A stretch of 64,000 bases of DNA, taken from contig NZ_JAUSRO010000009.1 of NCBI RefSeq assembly GCF_030811835.1, positions 203,039 to 267,038 on the forward strand. The letters run 5' to 3'. Of the stretch, positions 52,486 to 62,964 are shown piece by piece. Source of the stretch: Variovorax ginsengisoli. GTDB taxonomy: Bacteria; Pseudomonadota; Gammaproteobacteria; Burkholderiales; Burkholderiaceae_C. Both the position numbers and the translations under genes were made by a program. Positions within the stretch are counted from its first letter, which is position 1; each line of letters opens with the position of its first letter. The notes beneath the pieces were generated by a model. The model was not told the DNA's origin. It did no database searches and saw only the letters and a list, made by a program, of their open reading frames with translations.

Positions 52486-54735
52486 ATGAACACCCCCTCC
52501 CGTCGTGATTTCTTCCGCAAGTCGGCAGGCGCCATCGGCGCTGTCTCGGCCCTGACGATGCTCCCGCCTGCGATCCGCAAGGCGCTGGCGGTCGAGGCCG
52601 CTGTCGACACCGGCACCATCAAGGACATCAAGCACGTCGTGATCCTGATGCAGGAGAACCGCAGCTTCGACCACTACTTTGGCACCCTGCGCGGCGTGCG
52701 CGGCTTCGGTGATCGCTTCCCGATTCCGTTGGCCAGCGGCAAGTCGGTGTTTTTCCAGACCGACCCCACCAGCGGCGCGGACATTCCGCCATTTCGCCGC
52801 GACTCCAGAATCGCCAATGCGCTGATCGGGTCCGGCACGCCCCATAACTTCCCCGACATGCAGGGGGCGTGGAGTCAGGGGAAGATGGATCGCTGGATCC
52901 AGTTCAAGAACCAGGCGACGATGGGCTATTACCTGCGCGACGACATCCCGTTCCAGTTCGCGCTGGCCGACGCCTTCACCGTCTGCGATGGCTACCACTG
53001 TTCCATCCTGACGGGCACCGACCCGAACCGCATCGTGTTCTGGTCTGGCTCCAACTTCAATCCGGAGCTGCGCAAGAAGGGCATCAACAGCACGGACACT
53101 GATTCTGAGCCGGTCAATTCGCGTTGCTGGCCCAGCCCGTCCAATTGGGTTGCGGGCCGGGCGCAGCAGGCCGACGGGTCTGGTCAGACCGACCCCGCAA
53201 CGGGCGCCTACAACTACAAGTACGTCAACAACGCGTTCAAGTGGAACACCCTGCCAGACGTGCTGCAGCAGGCCGGCGTCAGCTGGCACATCTACCAGAA
53301 CATGAACAACAACTGGACGGGTGCCATGCATGGCTGTCTGGCCTTCCAGAGTTTCCGCACCGCGCAGCCGGGCTCGCCCCAGTACGAGCACGGACTGACG
53401 GGTGGCCCTGCCACGGCCGATGGCGCCGTCAACTTCCTTGCCCAGCTCAAGCAGGACGTCATGAACGGCACGCTGCCGCAGGTCTCGTGGATCCTGCCCA
53501 CGCAGGCCCTGGCCGAGCATCCGGGCAGCAGCGAAGGCGTGACCGGCGCCGCTGACTTCATCTCGGACGTACTGGGCGCATTGACGTCCAACGCAGCGGT
53601 CTGGGCCAAGACGGCGCTGTTCGTGACCTTCGACGAGAACGATGGCTTCTTCGACCACCTGGCCATGCCGGCAGTGCCGTCCTATGACGCCAATGGCGAA
53701 CTGATGGGCAAGTCCACCGTGCCGCTGGACGGTGAGTACTTCGATGCGTCGGTCGGCAATTACCTGAACGCCAAGGACACTGTCAGTGGGACGATTCGTC
53801 CATGGGGGCTGAGCTCGCGCGTGCCGATGTACGTGGTGTCGCCGTGGAGCAAGGGCGGGTGGGTCAACTCGCAGGTGTTCGATCACACCTCCATGGGCAT
53901 GTTCCTGGAAAAACGCTTTGGCATCACGGTGGACGCCATCAGCCCGTGGCATCGGGCGGTCTGCGGCGACCTCACCACCTGCTTCGACTTCGTCAGTCCC
54001 AACGATCCAGTCGTTCCCAAGCTGCCCGACGTGAGCAACTTTTCCGCGATCAATGCGGCCCAGCGGCTCCTGCCGACGACGCCGGTGACCAAGGCGCCCA
54101 CCACGCCGCAGCCCTTGTTCCAGGAAACCGGTACGCGTCTCTCGCGCGCGTTGCCCTATGAACTGCACACCAGCGCCCGCGTCGCGTCGCGCGGACTCGT
54201 GTCGCTGATCTTCAGCAACACGGGCACGCAGGGCGCGGTGTTCCATGTCTACGACAAGCTGCATCTGGACCGCATCCCGCGCCGTTACACCGTCGAGGCG
54301 GGCAAGCAGCTCTCCGACACTTGGAACTCTGCCGCCACCGACAGCGGCAAGTACGAGCTGTGGGTGTACAGCACCAATGGCTTCGTGCGCGTCTTCAAGG
54401 GCGACGCGCTGGCCATGGGCACCGCGACCTTCAAGCCGGAAGTGCAGGTCTGCTACGACCCGGCCGCGGGTCAGGTCTATGTGAAGGTGAACAACGCCGG
54501 CACGGCCAGCGGGAAGGTGGCAATCAAGGCCAACGCCTACCGCACCGACGGGCCATGGTCGCTCGACGTCGCCGCGGGCGCGACGGGCAGCCTGAACTGG
54601 AACCTGGACAACAGCGGCCACTGGTACGACTTCACCGTGACCGCCGACAACGTCGAGCGCCGCTTCTCCGGCCGCGTGGAAACCGGCAAGCCGAGCGTGA
54701 GCGATCCAGCGATGGCTCTGCACCTCGCATCCTGA
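52486..54735 (+). CDS. Phosphocholine-type phospholipase C (PlcH/PlcN family), Tat-exported
   Basis: A 749-aa enzyme. The start is the ATG at 52486 with GAAGGA upstream. A Tat signal (NTPSRRDFFRKSAGAIGAVS) leads into the phosphoesterase domain, where the hallmark VVILMQENRSFDHYFGTLRG is near residue 52-71. Other landmarks are WILPTQALAEHPGSSEG and ALFVTFDENDGFFDHLAMP. Two C-terminal repeats of the bacterial PLC C-terminal domain begin near 545. It hydrolyses phosphatidylcholine-type lipids to release phosphorylated head groups outside the cell. It adjoins the phn importer, suggesting phosphorus scavenging. Confidence 0.93.
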   Translation: MNTPSRRDFFRKSAGAIGAVSALTMLPPAIRKALAVEAAVDTGTIKDIKHVVILMQENRSFDHYFGTLRGVRGFGDRFPIPLASGKSVFFQTDPTSGADIPPFRRDSRIANALIGSGTPHNFPDMQGAWSQGKMDRWIQFKNQATMGYYLRDDIPFQFALADAFTVCDGYHCSILTGTDPNRIVFWSGSNFNPELRKKGINSTDTDSEPVNSRCWPSPSNWVAGRAQQADGSGQTDPATGAYNYKYVNNAFKWNTLPDVLQQAGVSWHIYQNMNNNWTGAMHGCLAFQSFRTAQPGSPQYEHGLTGGPATADGAVNFLAQLKQDVMNGTLPQVSWILPTQALAEHPGSSEGVTGAADFISDVLGALTSNAAVWAKTALFVTFDENDGFFDHLAMPAVPSYDANGELMGKSTVPLDGEYFDASVGNYLNAKDTVSGTIRPWGLSSRVPMYVVSPWSKGGWVNSQVFDHTSMGMFLEKRFGITVDAISPWHRAVCGDLTTCFDFVSPNDPVVPKLPDVSNFSAINAAQRLLPTTPVTKAPTTPQPLFQETGTRLSRALPYELHTSARVASRGLVSLIFSNTGTQGAVFHVYDKLHLDRIPRRYTVEAGKQLSDTWNSAATDSGKYELWVYSTNGFVRVFKGDALAMGTATFKPEVQVCYDPAAGQVYVKVNNAGTASGKVAIKANAYRTDGPWSLDVAAGATGSLNWNLDNSGHWYDFTVTADNVERRFSGRVETGKPSVSDPAMALHLAS

Positions 54736-54764
54736 CCTGACTCCATCGATCGCAACGAAGCGGC

Positions 54765-57008
54765 TCAGCCCCACCACACCTGCCGCTTTCCCGAACGCTT
54801 GCCGCGCAGCATGATCTCGTCTGCGCGGTCAAGCAGCGATTCCACGTCGGAACCGCTGGATCGCGACACGGCGACACCGATCGTGACGCCGACCGATGCG
54901 GGCGGGCCCCGGTTCAGGTCGATCGGTTGTGCGATGCACACCAACAGGCGGTCGAGCAGTTGCCGCCATTGCGCGAGGGACGATGGCGCCAGAGCCAGCA
55001 CGAACTCGTCGCCGCCGACACGGAAGGCAGCGTCACCCGGACGAAGCACCGCGTTCACCCTGCGGGCGACCTCCACCAGAAGCAGGTCGCCCGCTTCGTG
55101 GCCGAGCCGATCGTTGATGGCCTTGAAGCCGTCGAGATCCATGTAGCAGACGGCGAGGGCGCCGCCTTCCGATTCGGCGGCCATCAGGCTTTGCTGCAGG
55201 CGATACCGCATCGATAGCCGGTTGGGCAGGCCCGTGAGCAAATCGTGGGAGGCTGCGTGGGCCAGCCGTGCGTGCGTCTGCTTCAGGGCCGTGATGTCCA
55301 CGGCCATCCAGAAGGTCTGCGAGCGCGACATGCGCACGCCGCTCACTGCGATCCAGATGTCCTCGCCCGTCCTTCGACGCATTCGAAGTTCCACGCGGTG
55401 CTGTGCCGATTCCCGCAGCATGGATGCGGCTTGCTCGCTGGCCTGATGGTAGGTTTCATCGTCCGCGTACAGCACACGCAAGGGCTTGTCGGCCAATTCG
55501 CCGGGTTCGTAGCCGAAGAGACGCTCGAACGCCTGGTTTCGCCAGCCGATGGTCTGGTTCTCGACCCGGACCATGCCGACGAGATCGCTCTCGAGCATGG
55601 CCGTCTGCTCGTGCAGCAGACGCTTGACCTGGGTGATGTCCCGGCCCGACGCGAAGATCATCAACTCACCGGCAATCTCCGCGACCCGCATCTGGAGTTC
55701 GACATCGATGACGGCGCCATCGTCCCGACGGTGCTGGACTTCGACGCGCTGCTTGTCGCCCGGCGCAATCTTGGCGAGCCATGCATTGATCTTCTCCTCA
55801 TCCTGGTTCACATCCCACGTGGAGACATGGCGGCCCAGCAACCTGTCACGGGTCGAGTGCAGCATCTCGGCGAAGGAGTCGCTCATTTCGACCAGTCTGC
55901 CATGGCGGTTCATGATGTGGATGCCATCGGCCGCGACGCGCAGGAGCGCCTGCGTCTGTCGCGTCTGCTCTGCGAGCGCAGCCAGCACGCCGGCCTGCCT
56001 CGCGCTCGAGCGAAGGGCTGCGAGCGACGCCAGTGCCACCAGGAGCCAGCAAAGGGCCGCCAGCGAAGAGACCAGCAACGCCTGCTGCCACCAGGGTTGC
56101 AAGAAGCGTGCATTGTTCAGGCCTGCGTACACCACGAAGGGCCAGCCATCGACGGCGCGGTAAGCAGTGGTCCGGTCCACCTGATCCAGGGCAGCCCTGG
56201 AAAAGTAAACGCCACCGGAACTTTTATCCCGTATCGCAGTACGCATTTCCGGCGACACGATCACCTCACCGACCTCGCCCTGGGAAGCACTGCCGGGTGA
56301 GCGCCTGGCGATGAGTTGCATCGCGGTGTTGCGCAGGCTGACGGCGTCTTTTTCGCCGAGTTCGTAGCGACTGAAGAGCCCTTCGAAGTGACTGACAGCG
56401 ATGCTGGCGTAGAGCACGCCGCTGAACTGGCCGTTCGGCCGGATGGGTCGCAGCAGGGCGATGACCCAATGGCCGGAGATTCTGGAGCGAATCGGCCTGG
56501 TGACAAGGGTCGACGCCTGCGGGCTGGACATGGCTCGCTGGAAGAAGGGGCGGTCGGCGATGTTGGCGGGAGCAGACAGGGCGATGTCGTTGCCCCATCG
56601 GACCTGACCCTTGGCGTCGGAGAGCCGCAAGGCCTCGGCGCCCGGCACGAGTGGCATGCGTGACGCCAGCACGTCGAGAAAAACCTGATCATCGTCGATG
56701 CCTGCGGCCTGCATACGCTGGATCTCCTCGGCCGTCGCAGTGAGGACCGCGTCGATGCGGCCGAGTTCACTTTCGATATTGAGCTTGGCGATGGCCGCCA
56801 GGTTTTCTGCGATCGCCCGGGTCTGGTCGGCGACCATCTGCTTTGACGAACTCAGTACGAAATACACGAGCGCGCAGAGGAGCAAGGCGATCGCGAGATT
56901 GAGCGCTGCAAGCTTGGCGACGCGACGCCGCTGCTTTCGGGACGTGTGCTGATGTAGGTCCGGAACGAATGGCTGTGGCATGAAGTTGCGCGCATCGGGG
57001 GCCGACAA
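54765..57008 (-). CDS. Membrane diguanylate cyclase with Cache and PAS sensor domains
   Basis: A 747-aa sensor enzyme making c-di-GMP. The first membrane helix is at ~34-53 (LNLAIALLLCALVYFVLSS), a periplasmic double-Cache region at ~55-300, and the second helix at ~307-330. Two PAS domains (~345-465 and ~470-590) precede the C-terminal GGDEF domain (~590-747). The active motif is FRVGGDEFVLAL near residue 665, and an intact inhibitory I-site RPGD lies five residues before it, so product feedback is likely. There is no EAL domain. It is divergent from the chemotaxis operon. Confidence 0.93.
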   Translation of the reverse strand: MSAPDARNFMPQPFVPDLHQHTSRKQRRRVAKLAALNLAIALLLCALVYFVLSSSKQMVADQTRAIAENLAAIAKLNIESELGRIDAVLTATAEEIQRMQAAGIDDDQVFLDVLASRMPLVPGAEALRLSDAKGQVRWGNDIALSAPANIADRPFFQRAMSSPQASTLVTRPIRSRISGHWVIALLRPIRPNGQFSGVLYASIAVSHFEGLFSRYELGEKDAVSLRNTAMQLIARRSPGSASQGEVGEVIVSPEMRTAIRDKSSGGVYFSRAALDQVDRTTAYRAVDGWPFVVYAGLNNARFLQPWWQQALLVSSLAALCWLLVALASLAALRSSARQAGVLAALAEQTRQTQALLRVAADGIHIMNRHGRLVEMSDSFAEMLHSTRDRLLGRHVSTWDVNQDEEKINAWLAKIAPGDKQRVEVQHRRDDGAVIDVELQMRVAEIAGELMIFASGRDITQVKRLLHEQTAMLESDLVGMVRVENQTIGWRNQAFERLFGYEPGELADKPLRVLYADDETYHQASEQAASMLRESAQHRVELRMRRRTGEDIWIAVSGVRMSRSQTFWMAVDITALKQTHARLAHAASHDLLTGLPNRLSMRYRLQQSLMAAESEGGALAVCYMDLDGFKAINDRLGHEAGDLLLVEVARRVNAVLRPGDAAFRVGGDEFVLALAPSSLAQWRQLLDRLLVCIAQPIDLNRGPPASVGVTIGVAVSRSSGSDVESLLDRADEIMLRGKRSGKRQVWWG

Positions 57009-57040
57009 AGAGATGACGCAGTTTGCCGGAAGACGGGAGG

Positions 57041-57077
57041 TGGGGGCTGCGCGAGTGCCCTCTCAGCGCAGCCCCCA
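57041..57077. repeat. Strong hairpin upstream of the chemotaxis operon
   Basis: TGGGGGCTGCGC (57041-57052) and GCGCAGCCCCCA (57066-57077) form a perfect 12-bp stem with a 13-base loop in the gap between the divergent cyclase and chemotaxis genes. T-rich sequence (CTTTTATTTT) starts 8 bases after the stem on the + strand, too far for a textbook terminator. It lies just upstream of the sigma-28-like promoter. Confidence 0.55.
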
Positions 57078-57105
57078 TCGCAAACTTTTATTTTCACCCC
57101 CCCAC

Positions 57106-57132
57106 TAAATGTTCTCGGCCAGGTTCCGATAA
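57106..57132 (+). promoter_or_regulatory. Sigma-28 (FliA)-type promoter of the chemotaxis operon
   Basis: TAAATGTT (57106-57113), 11 bases, TCCGATAA (57125-57132). This matches the flagellar sigma consensus TAAAGTTT-N11-GCCGATAA at 13 of 16 positions with exact spacing. Transcription would start near 57140, about 90 bases before the receptor start codon. Control by the flagellar sigma factor fits a chemotaxis operon. Confidence 0.65.
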
Positions 57133-57230
57133 CTAGACGTGGAAGCCGCAGCTACCTGGATTCGATGACCATCGCTTCGAGGGATTGTTGACTGCGCTCC
57201 GTGTTTAGCGTCACCGAATCCGGAAAGAAC

Positions 57231-58388
57231 ATGAACCTCATGCGCAAGATCACGCACCGCTTCACCGCCACTTGGGTCGGTGTACTGGGTGGCATCGCGT
57301 GTCTCTGGTTCGCGGGTGCCAGCTGGCCAGCCATGGCCTGTGCGGTCCTCCTGGTCGCGATGGGAGCGTACGCGGGGTGGAGCGAGACCCAAAGAGACAC
57401 GGCCCGCGCGCAGGAATTCAAGCGCTACGTGGCGGACCACGTCTTGTTCAGCGCCGATATCGCCCCTGTCTGGTCCGGGCAGATCGAGGCATCGCGCACA
57501 CAGATGGAAGCGGCGATCTCGGCGTTGAGCGAGCGGTTCGCCGGCATCGTTCACAAGCTGGGCGAGATGCTCGGCGCGTCGAATCCCCAGGGAGCGGGCG
57601 CGAGCGACACGGCTGCATCCACGCTCTATGCCGAGAGCCAGAAGCAGTTGCAGGCCGTGATCTCTTCGTTGCGCGACGCCATGCAAAGCAAGGCGCTGAT
57701 GCTGGACAAAGTGCAGGCGCTGCAGGCCTTTGTCGCCGAGCTCCACGAAATGGCCGATGGGGTATCGCGAGTGGCACAACAAACGAATCTGCTGGCCATC
57801 AATGCGGCCATCGAGGCAGCGCATGCGGGGGAATCGGGCCGCGGATTCGCGCAAGTGGCCCAGGAGGTGCGCGCTCTGTCCCTGATGTCGGGCGACACCG
57901 GCAGACTGATCGCCAGCAAGACGGGCGCGATCAACGCCGCCATCGACGACGTGCGGCGTACGGCGGACGTGGCTCGCTCGCAGGAGAACCAGATCGTTGC
58001 CGATTCGGAGGCGCGCATTCGCGACGTGTTGGACCAGTTCCGGGGACTGACGATGTCGCTGGCGGACTCCACCTCATTGCTGCGCAACGAAAGCCGCGAC
58101 ATCCAGGCCGAGGTCAATGACGCGTTGGTTCAGCTTCAGTTCCAGGACCGCGTCAGCCAGATTCTCGGCCATGTTCGGGACAACATCACCCGGCTTCCCG
58201 CCGTGGTATCGGACCATGCCAGTGGCTTCGACGAAGGTGGCGAACGGGAACCGTTGGTCGCTGCCGGCATCCTGGGGGAGCTGGAGTCGACCTACGCCAT
58301 GGCCAGCGAACGCGCGATTCATCAAGGGCAAGCGTCGAGCGGCGCCAAGCCAGTGACAGCCCCGCAAGACGACATCACTTTTTTTTGA
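57231..58388 (+). CDS. Short chemoreceptor-like protein without periplasmic ligand domain
   Basis: About 385 aa from the ATG at 57231 ([15 protein letters not shown]); a GTG at 57201 is possible. Two closely spaced hydrophobic helices (~11-45) have almost no loop between them, so there is no periplasmic sensor domain. The signalling tip [36 protein letters not shown] (read from ~178) marks an MCP domain, but with [12 protein letters not shown] in place of the common LAERS. The protein ends in an acidic/aromatic tail DDITFF. It may sense internal or membrane signals. It is first in the operon and cotranscribed with the CheY-like gene. Confidence 0.82.
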   Translation: MNLMRKITHRFTATWVGVLGGIACLWFAGASWPAMACAVLLVAMGAYAGWSETQRDTARAQEFKRYVADHVLFSADIAPVWSGQIEASRTQMEAAISALSERFAGIVHKLGEMLGASNPQGAGASDTAASTLYAESQKQLQAVISSLRDAMQSKALMLDKVQALQAFVAELHEMADGVSRVAQQTNLLAINAAIEAAHAGESGRGFAQVAQEVRALSLMSGDTGRLIASKTGAINAAIDDVRRTADVARSQENQIVADSEARIRDVLDQFRGLTMSLADSTSLLRNESRDIQAEVNDALVQLQFQDRVSQILGHVRDNITRLPAVVSDHASGFDEGGEREPLVAAGILGELESTYAMASERAIHQGQASSGAKPVTAPQDDITFF

Positions 58389-58397
58389 GGGATTTCC

Positions 58398-58766
58398 ATG
58401 GCTAAGACCATCCTGATCGTCGACGACTCCGCCTCCGTGCGTCAGGTTGTCGGTATTGCGCTCAAGGGCGCTGGCTACAACGTGATCGAAGGGCGGGACG
58501 GCCAAGATGCGCTGACCAAGCTCACGGGCCAGAAGGTCCACCTGATCATCAGCGACGTCAACATGCCCAACATGGACGGCATCACCTTTGTCAAGAGTGT
58601 GAAGGCCATGGCGGCCTACCGGTTCACGCCGGTGATCATGCTGACGACGGAAAGCCAGGAGTCGAAGAAGCGCGAAGGGCAGGCGGCCGGTGCCAAGGCC
58701 TGGGTGGTCAAGCCCTTTCAGCCCGCGATGCTGCTGGCGGCCGTCGAGAAGCTGGTGCTGCCATGA
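58398..58766 (+). CDS. CheY-like response regulator
   Basis: A 122-aa single receiver domain. The acidic pocket is DD at 9-10, the phosphoacceptor Asp53 is in IISDVNMPNMDG, Thr83/Thr84 follow in MLTTES, and Lys105 is in WVVKPF. All catalytic residues are present and there is no output domain, as in CheY. It sits 9 bases after the receptor-like gene and overlaps the STAS gene (ATGA). It is probably phosphorylated by the CheA encoded two genes downstream. Confidence 0.93.
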   Translation: MAKTILIVDDSASVRQVVGIALKGAGYNVIEGRDGQDALTKLTGQKVHLIISDVNMPNMDGITFVKSVKAMAAYRFTPVIMLTTESQESKKREGQAAGAKAWVVKPFQPAMLLAAVEKLVLP

Positions 58767-59074
58767 GCGCGCACCAGCGGATCGACCTGGAGGGTGAACT
58801 CACCATCTACGGTGCGGCGCCGCTGCAGGCGCGCCTGCTTGCCGCCCTCGCCGACGCGCCCGAAGGCCTCGACATCGATCTGGCCGGCGTGACCGAAATC
58901 GACAGTGCCGGCGTGCAGTTGCTGATGGCTACCCGCCGCGCGGCCCTGGCCACCGGCAGCAGCGTGACGCTCTGCGCACCGAGCGACGCCGTGCGCGAGG
59001 TGTTCGACCTCTTCGATCTCGCATCCTTCTTCGCTCTGGCGACAGCGGCCTCGCCGCAGGGAGAACCCGCATGA
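58763..59074 (+). CDS. STAS-domain protein (anti-sigma factor antagonist-like)
   Basis: A 103-aa STAS domain. The conserved IDLAGVTEIDSAGVQLLMA segment (~37-55) has the Asp-Ser pair where SpoIIAA-type proteins are phosphorylated on serine. It is coupled by ATGA overlaps to the CheY-like gene before it and to cheA after it, so it is produced in step with them. In similar clusters STAS proteins are thought to modulate array or partner signalling; no kinase/anti-sigma partner is in the window. Confidence 0.88.
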   Translation: MSAHQRIDLEGELTIYGAAPLQARLLAALADAPEGLDIDLAGVTEIDSAGVQLLMATRRAALATGSSVTLCAPSDAVREVFDLFDLASFFALATAASPQGEPA

Positions 59075-61218
59075 ACATGGACGAAGCCCTCCAGACCTTC
59101 TTCGTCGAGTGCAGGGAACTGCTCGAAGACATGGACACCGCGCTGCTCGGCGTGCTGCAGGAAGAAGACCCCTCCGACTCGATCAACGCGATCTTTCGCG
59201 CGGCGCACACCATCAAGGGGTCGGCCGGCCTGTTCGGCCTCGACTTCATCGTGGAGTTCGCCCACGTGGCCGAGAGCGTGCTCGACAAGGTGCGCGCCGG
59301 CGCGCTCCCACTGGACGACGACATGGTCACGCTGCTGCTGGCCTGCGGCGACCACGTCGGCAGTCTGGTCGATGGCGCGGCGGCCGGCCACACCGAGGCC
59401 GACGAGGACATGAATGCGCGCGGTGCGCCGTTGCTGGTGGAACTGCATCGGCACCTCGGCACCGCGCCAGCCCAGGCGCCGGTGGCTGCGCCGCAGACCG
59501 TCGCAACGGCAGCCGGCGCCGGCGCCGATCCGGCGCATTGGCACATCTCGCTGCGCTTCGGCACCGAGGTACTGCGCAACGGCATGGACCCACTGTCCTT
59601 CGTGCGCTACCTCAACAAGCTGGGCACCGTCACTGCCATCGTCACCGTGTTCGACGCGTTGCCGGCGCTCGCCGAGATGGATGCGGAGTCGTGCTACCTC
59701 GGCTTCGAGCTCGCATTGCGCAGCAGCGCGGACCGCGCGGCCATCGAAGGCGCCTTCGAGTTTGTGCAGGACGACTGCACTGTGCGCATCGTGCCGCCTG
59801 GCAGCCCCGTGGCAGCCTACCTGGACCTGCTCGGCACCGATGGCGCCCGCGAGATGGGCGAGATGCTGGTGCACTGCCGCAGCCTCACGCAGGCGGCACT
59901 CGATGTGGCGCTGACCGGCACGGTCGCCGCTGCGCCATCTGCGGGCGAGCCCGTCGCCGCACCGCTCGCCCCAGACGCTGACGTTCCCGCGACTTCCGAG
60001 GCGGCTGCGCCGCGCCAGCGCACCCCGAAGGACGCCAAGGTCGGCGAGACGCAGTCGGTGCGCGTCGATGCCGACAAACTCGATCGCCTGGTCGATCTGG
60101 TCGGCGAGCTGATCACGGCATCGGCCACGGCCAGCGTGGCAGGTCGCCACCTGCAGAGCACCACCTTGCATGAGGCGCATTCGACGCTCATGGGCCTGGT
60201 GCAGGAAGTGCGCGACAGCGCCTTGCAGCTGCGCATGGTGAAGATCGGCGCGACCTTCAACCGCTTCAAGCGCGTGGTGCACGACGTCTCGCGCGAGATA
60301 GGCAAGGACATCGCGCTCGAGATCTATGGTGAGGACACCGAACTCGACAAGACCGTGGTCGAGAAGATCGCCGACCCGCTGACACACCTGGTGCGCAACA
60401 GCATGGACCACGGTATCGAGAACGCGGCGTTGCGCGCCGAACGCGGCAAGCCTGCGCGCGGCACGGTCACGCTCAACGCGTACCACGACTCCGGCAGCAT
60501 CGTGATCGAGGTGAGTGATGACGGCGGCGGGCTCTCTCGCGACCGCATTCTGGCCAAGGCGGTGGAGCGGGGGCTGGTCGAGCCGGGCAAACAGCTCAGC
60601 GATCCCGAAATCTACGGCCTGATCTTCGAGCCCGGTTTCTCGACGGCCGAGCAGGTGACGAACCTGTCGGGCCGCGGCGTCGGCATGGATGTGGTCAAGC
60701 GCAACATCACCGCCCTGCGCGGCGTGGTCAGTGTCGACAGCAAGCCAGGCGAGGGCGCCACCGTGACGGTGCGCCTGCCGCTGACGCTGGCCATCATCAA
60801 CGGCTTCCAGGTCACCGTCGGCAATGCCGTGTTCGTGCTGCCGCTGGACGTGATCGAGGAATGCGTGGAGTTCGCGGCGGAAACGGGTCACGACTATGCC
60901 GAACTGCGCGGCCAGGTGCTGCCTTTCATCCGGCTGCGCGAACTGTTCAAGGTGGCGGGTGCACCCAGCGCGCGGCAAAGCATTGTGGTCGTCAAGCAGG
61001 GCGCGCAGCGCTTCGGCCTGATCGTGGACCGGCTCCTCGGCGAGGCCCAGACGGTGATCAAGCCCATGGCGCCGATGTTCGCGCATCTCGAGGGCATCAG
61101 CGGCTCCAGCATCCTGGGCAGCGGCGAAGTCGCGCTCATCCTCGACGTGCCCATGCTGCTTCGCCAGACGCTCAACGCGAAGCCGGCCGATCGGCCCGGT
61201 GCTCTCTCGCCATCCTGA
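59071..61218 (+). CDS. cheA: Chemotaxis histidine kinase CheA
   Basis: A 715-aa kinase. The HPt domain has phospho-accepting His46 in [18 protein letters not shown] variable region (~150-320) is followed by the dimerisation helices (~345-400). The ATPase core has [12 protein letters not shown] (N-box), [12 protein letters not shown] (G1) and [13 protein letters not shown] (G2). A C-terminal CheW-like domain (~575-710) includes [21 protein letters not shown] sequence. It is complete and probably active. It is translationally coupled to the STAS gene and followed by receptors; a separate cheW is not seen before the window edge. Confidence 0.95.
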   Translation: MNMDEALQTFFVECRELLEDMDTALLGVLQEEDPSDSINAIFRAAHTIKGSAGLFGLDFIVEFAHVAESVLDKVRAGALPLDDDMVTLLLACGDHVGSLVDGAAAGHTEADEDMNARGAPLLVELHRHLGTAPAQAPVAAPQTVATAAGAGADPAHWHISLRFGTEVLRNGMDPLSFVRYLNKLGTVTAIVTVFDALPALAEMDAESCYLGFELALRSSADRAAIEGAFEFVQDDCTVRIVPPGSPVAAYLDLLGTDGAREMGEMLVHCRSLTQAALDVALTGTVAAAPSAGEPVAAPLAPDADVPATSEAAAPRQRTPKDAKVGETQSVRVDADKLDRLVDLVGELITASATASVAGRHLQSTTLHEAHSTLMGLVQEVRDSALQLRMVKIGATFNRFKRVVHDVSREIGKDIALEIYGEDTELDKTVVEKIADPLTHLVRNSMDHGIENAALRAERGKPARGTVTLNAYHDSGSIVIEVSDDGGGLSRDRILAKAVERGLVEPGKQLSDPEIYGLIFEPGFSTAEQVTNLSGRGVGMDVVKRNITALRGVVSVDSKPGEGATVTVRLPLTLAIINGFQVTVGNAVFVLPLDVIEECVEFAAETGHDYAELRGQVLPFIRLRELFKVAGAPSARQSIVVVKQGAQRFGLIVDRLLGEAQTVIKPMAPMFAHLEGISGSSILGSGEVALILDVPMLLRQTLNAKPADRPGALSPS

Positions 61219-61241
61219 AACTTCACCAAGGACGAATCATC

Positions 61242-62906
61242 ATGTTTGCAAATCTGAAGATCGGCGTGCGGCTGATCGCAGGCTTCCTGATCGTCGCGGG
61301 CATCAGCGCGATCGTGGGTGCCATCGGCATCTCGAATGCGTCGAAGATGAACGAGAAGGCGGACCATATGTACGCCATGGAGTTGATGGGCCTCTCCTAC
61401 ATCAAGGAAGCGAACATCGACCTCATCTCGATCGGTCGGGCGCGCAGCAACTTCCTGCTGGCGACGTCGGAAGACGAGCGCGCCAAGCACCTGGCATCGA
61501 TTGCCGCCAGCACGGAATCGCTGAAGGCGAACATCAGCAAGGGCCGTCCGCTGTTCACGTCGGACCGTGCGAAGGAGCTGTTCTCTCAGTTCGACAAGGT
61601 CTCCGAAGACTACCAACGCGACATGAAGCAGGCGCTGACGATGGCCAGCGCCAAGACGTTGGCCAGCCGCGACGAGCTGCTGAGCCAGTCGCTGGATAGC
61701 GTGCGCGCCAAGGCCAATACGCTGGACGGCTACCTCGACGAGCTGACCAGGCAAAAAGAGGCGCGAGCAAAGTTGGCGGCCGAAGAAACCGTCACTCTCT
61801 ACGAGAGCGGGCTTCGCATGATGCTGGGCGTGATCTGCGGCGGCATCCTGATCGGCATCGCGCTGGGCTACATGATCAGCCGCGGCGTGACACGGCCGCT
61901 GGCCCGCGCCGTCGATGCCGCCAACCGGCTGGCTCAGGGTGACCTGACCGTGTCGATCGAGACCAACTCACGTGACGAGACCGGCCAATTGCTGCAGGCC
62001 ATGCAGAACATGGTCAAGCAACTTTCGCAGGTGGTGACCGACGTCAACGGCGGTGCCGAGTCGCTGGCCAGCGCTTCCGAAGAGGTGAGTGCGACGGCGC
62101 AATCGCTGAGCCAGGCTTCGAGCGAGCAGGCCGCTGGCGTGGAGGAGACCAGTGCCTCCATGGAACAGATGACCGCATCGATCTCGCAGAACACCGAGAA
62201 CTCGAAGATCACCGACGGCATGGCAACCAAGGCTTCGGCACAGGCGGCCGAAGGCGGTGAAGCCGTCAAGGCGACGGTGGTGGCGATGAAGCAGATCGCC
62301 CAGAAGATCAACATCATCGACGACATCGCCTACCAGACGAACCTGCTGGCGCTCAATGCGGCGATCGAGGCCGCACGCGCCGGCGAACACGGCAAGGGCT
62401 TCGCGGTGGTGGCTGCCGAAGTGCGCAAGCTGGCCGAGCGCAGCCAGGTGGCGGCACAGGAGATCGGCACGGTGGCCACGTCGAGCGTGGAGCTGGCCGA
62501 GCGTGCAGGCAAGCTGCTCGACGAGATGGTGCCGAGCATCAAGAAGACGTCGGACCTGGTGCAGGAGATCACGGCGGCGAGCGAAGAGCAGTCCTCGGGC
62601 GTAGGCCAGATCAACGCGGCGGTGACGCAGCTGAGCCAGACGACGCAACAGAACGCGACGAGCTCGGAAGAGCTGGCTGCCACCGCCGAAGAGATGAGCA
62701 GCCAGGCCGAGCAACTGCAGCGCACCATGAGCTTCTTTAAGCTCGCTGGCGTAGCCGCCACGGCGCAGGCGCGCCAACCCAGCAAGAGCACATCGAAGGC
62801 CGCCAAGCCGGTGACGGTGGCCCGCAAGAGCAATGCCGCCCCAAGCCTGGCCCTGGCCAGCGCGGACATGGCGGACGTGGACGAAAGCCACTTCGCCCGC
62901 TATTGA
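61242..62906 (+). CDS. Methyl-accepting chemotaxis protein (four-helix-bundle sensor)
   Basis: A 554-aa receptor. The first membrane helix is at ~8-30 ([20 protein letters not shown]), a periplasmic four-helix-bundle domain at ~31-190, the second helix at ~192-212 ([20 protein letters not shown]), a HAMP domain to ~265 and a cytoplasmic signalling domain to ~505. The tip [20 protein letters not shown] near residue 362 is canonical. The C-terminus is an Ala/Lys-rich tail ending SHFARY with no NWETF-type CheR tether. A ~65-bp stretch at 62066 is almost identical to one in the next receptor gene. Confidence 0.93.
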   Translation: MFANLKIGVRLIAGFLIVAGISAIVGAIGISNASKMNEKADHMYAMELMGLSYIKEANIDLISIGRARSNFLLATSEDERAKHLASIAASTESLKANISKGRPLFTSDRAKELFSQFDKVSEDYQRDMKQALTMASAKTLASRDELLSQSLDSVRAKANTLDGYLDELTRQKEARAKLAAEETVTLYESGLRMMLGVICGGILIGIALGYMISRGVTRPLARAVDAANRLAQGDLTVSIETNSRDETGQLLQAMQNMVKQLSQVVTDVNGGAESLASASEEVSATAQSLSQASSEQAAGVEETSASMEQMTASISQNTENSKITDGMATKASAQAAEGGEAVKATVVAMKQIAQKINIIDDIAYQTNLLALNAAIEAARAGEHGKGFAVVAAEVRKLAERSQVAAQEIGTVATSSVELAERAGKLLDEMVPSIKKTSDLVQEITAASEEQSSGVGQINAAVTQLSQTTQQNATSSEELAATAEEMSSQAEQLQRTMSFFKLAGVAATAQARQPSKSTSKAAKPVTVARKSNAAPSLALASADMADVDESHFARY

Positions 62907-62964
62907 CGCCGCATCCGACGTCTTCATTCACGTTCCGCAATTACTCATCCAACAAGGAATAGTC

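Noticed and set aside
52231..54777. 848-codon minus-strand open frame opposite phospholipase C
   Set aside because: No recognisable motifs; mirror of a well-defined enzyme on the other strand.
58807..61086. 759-codon minus-strand open frame opposite cheA
   Set aside because: Antisense shadow; cheA has all kinase motifs and coupled neighbours.
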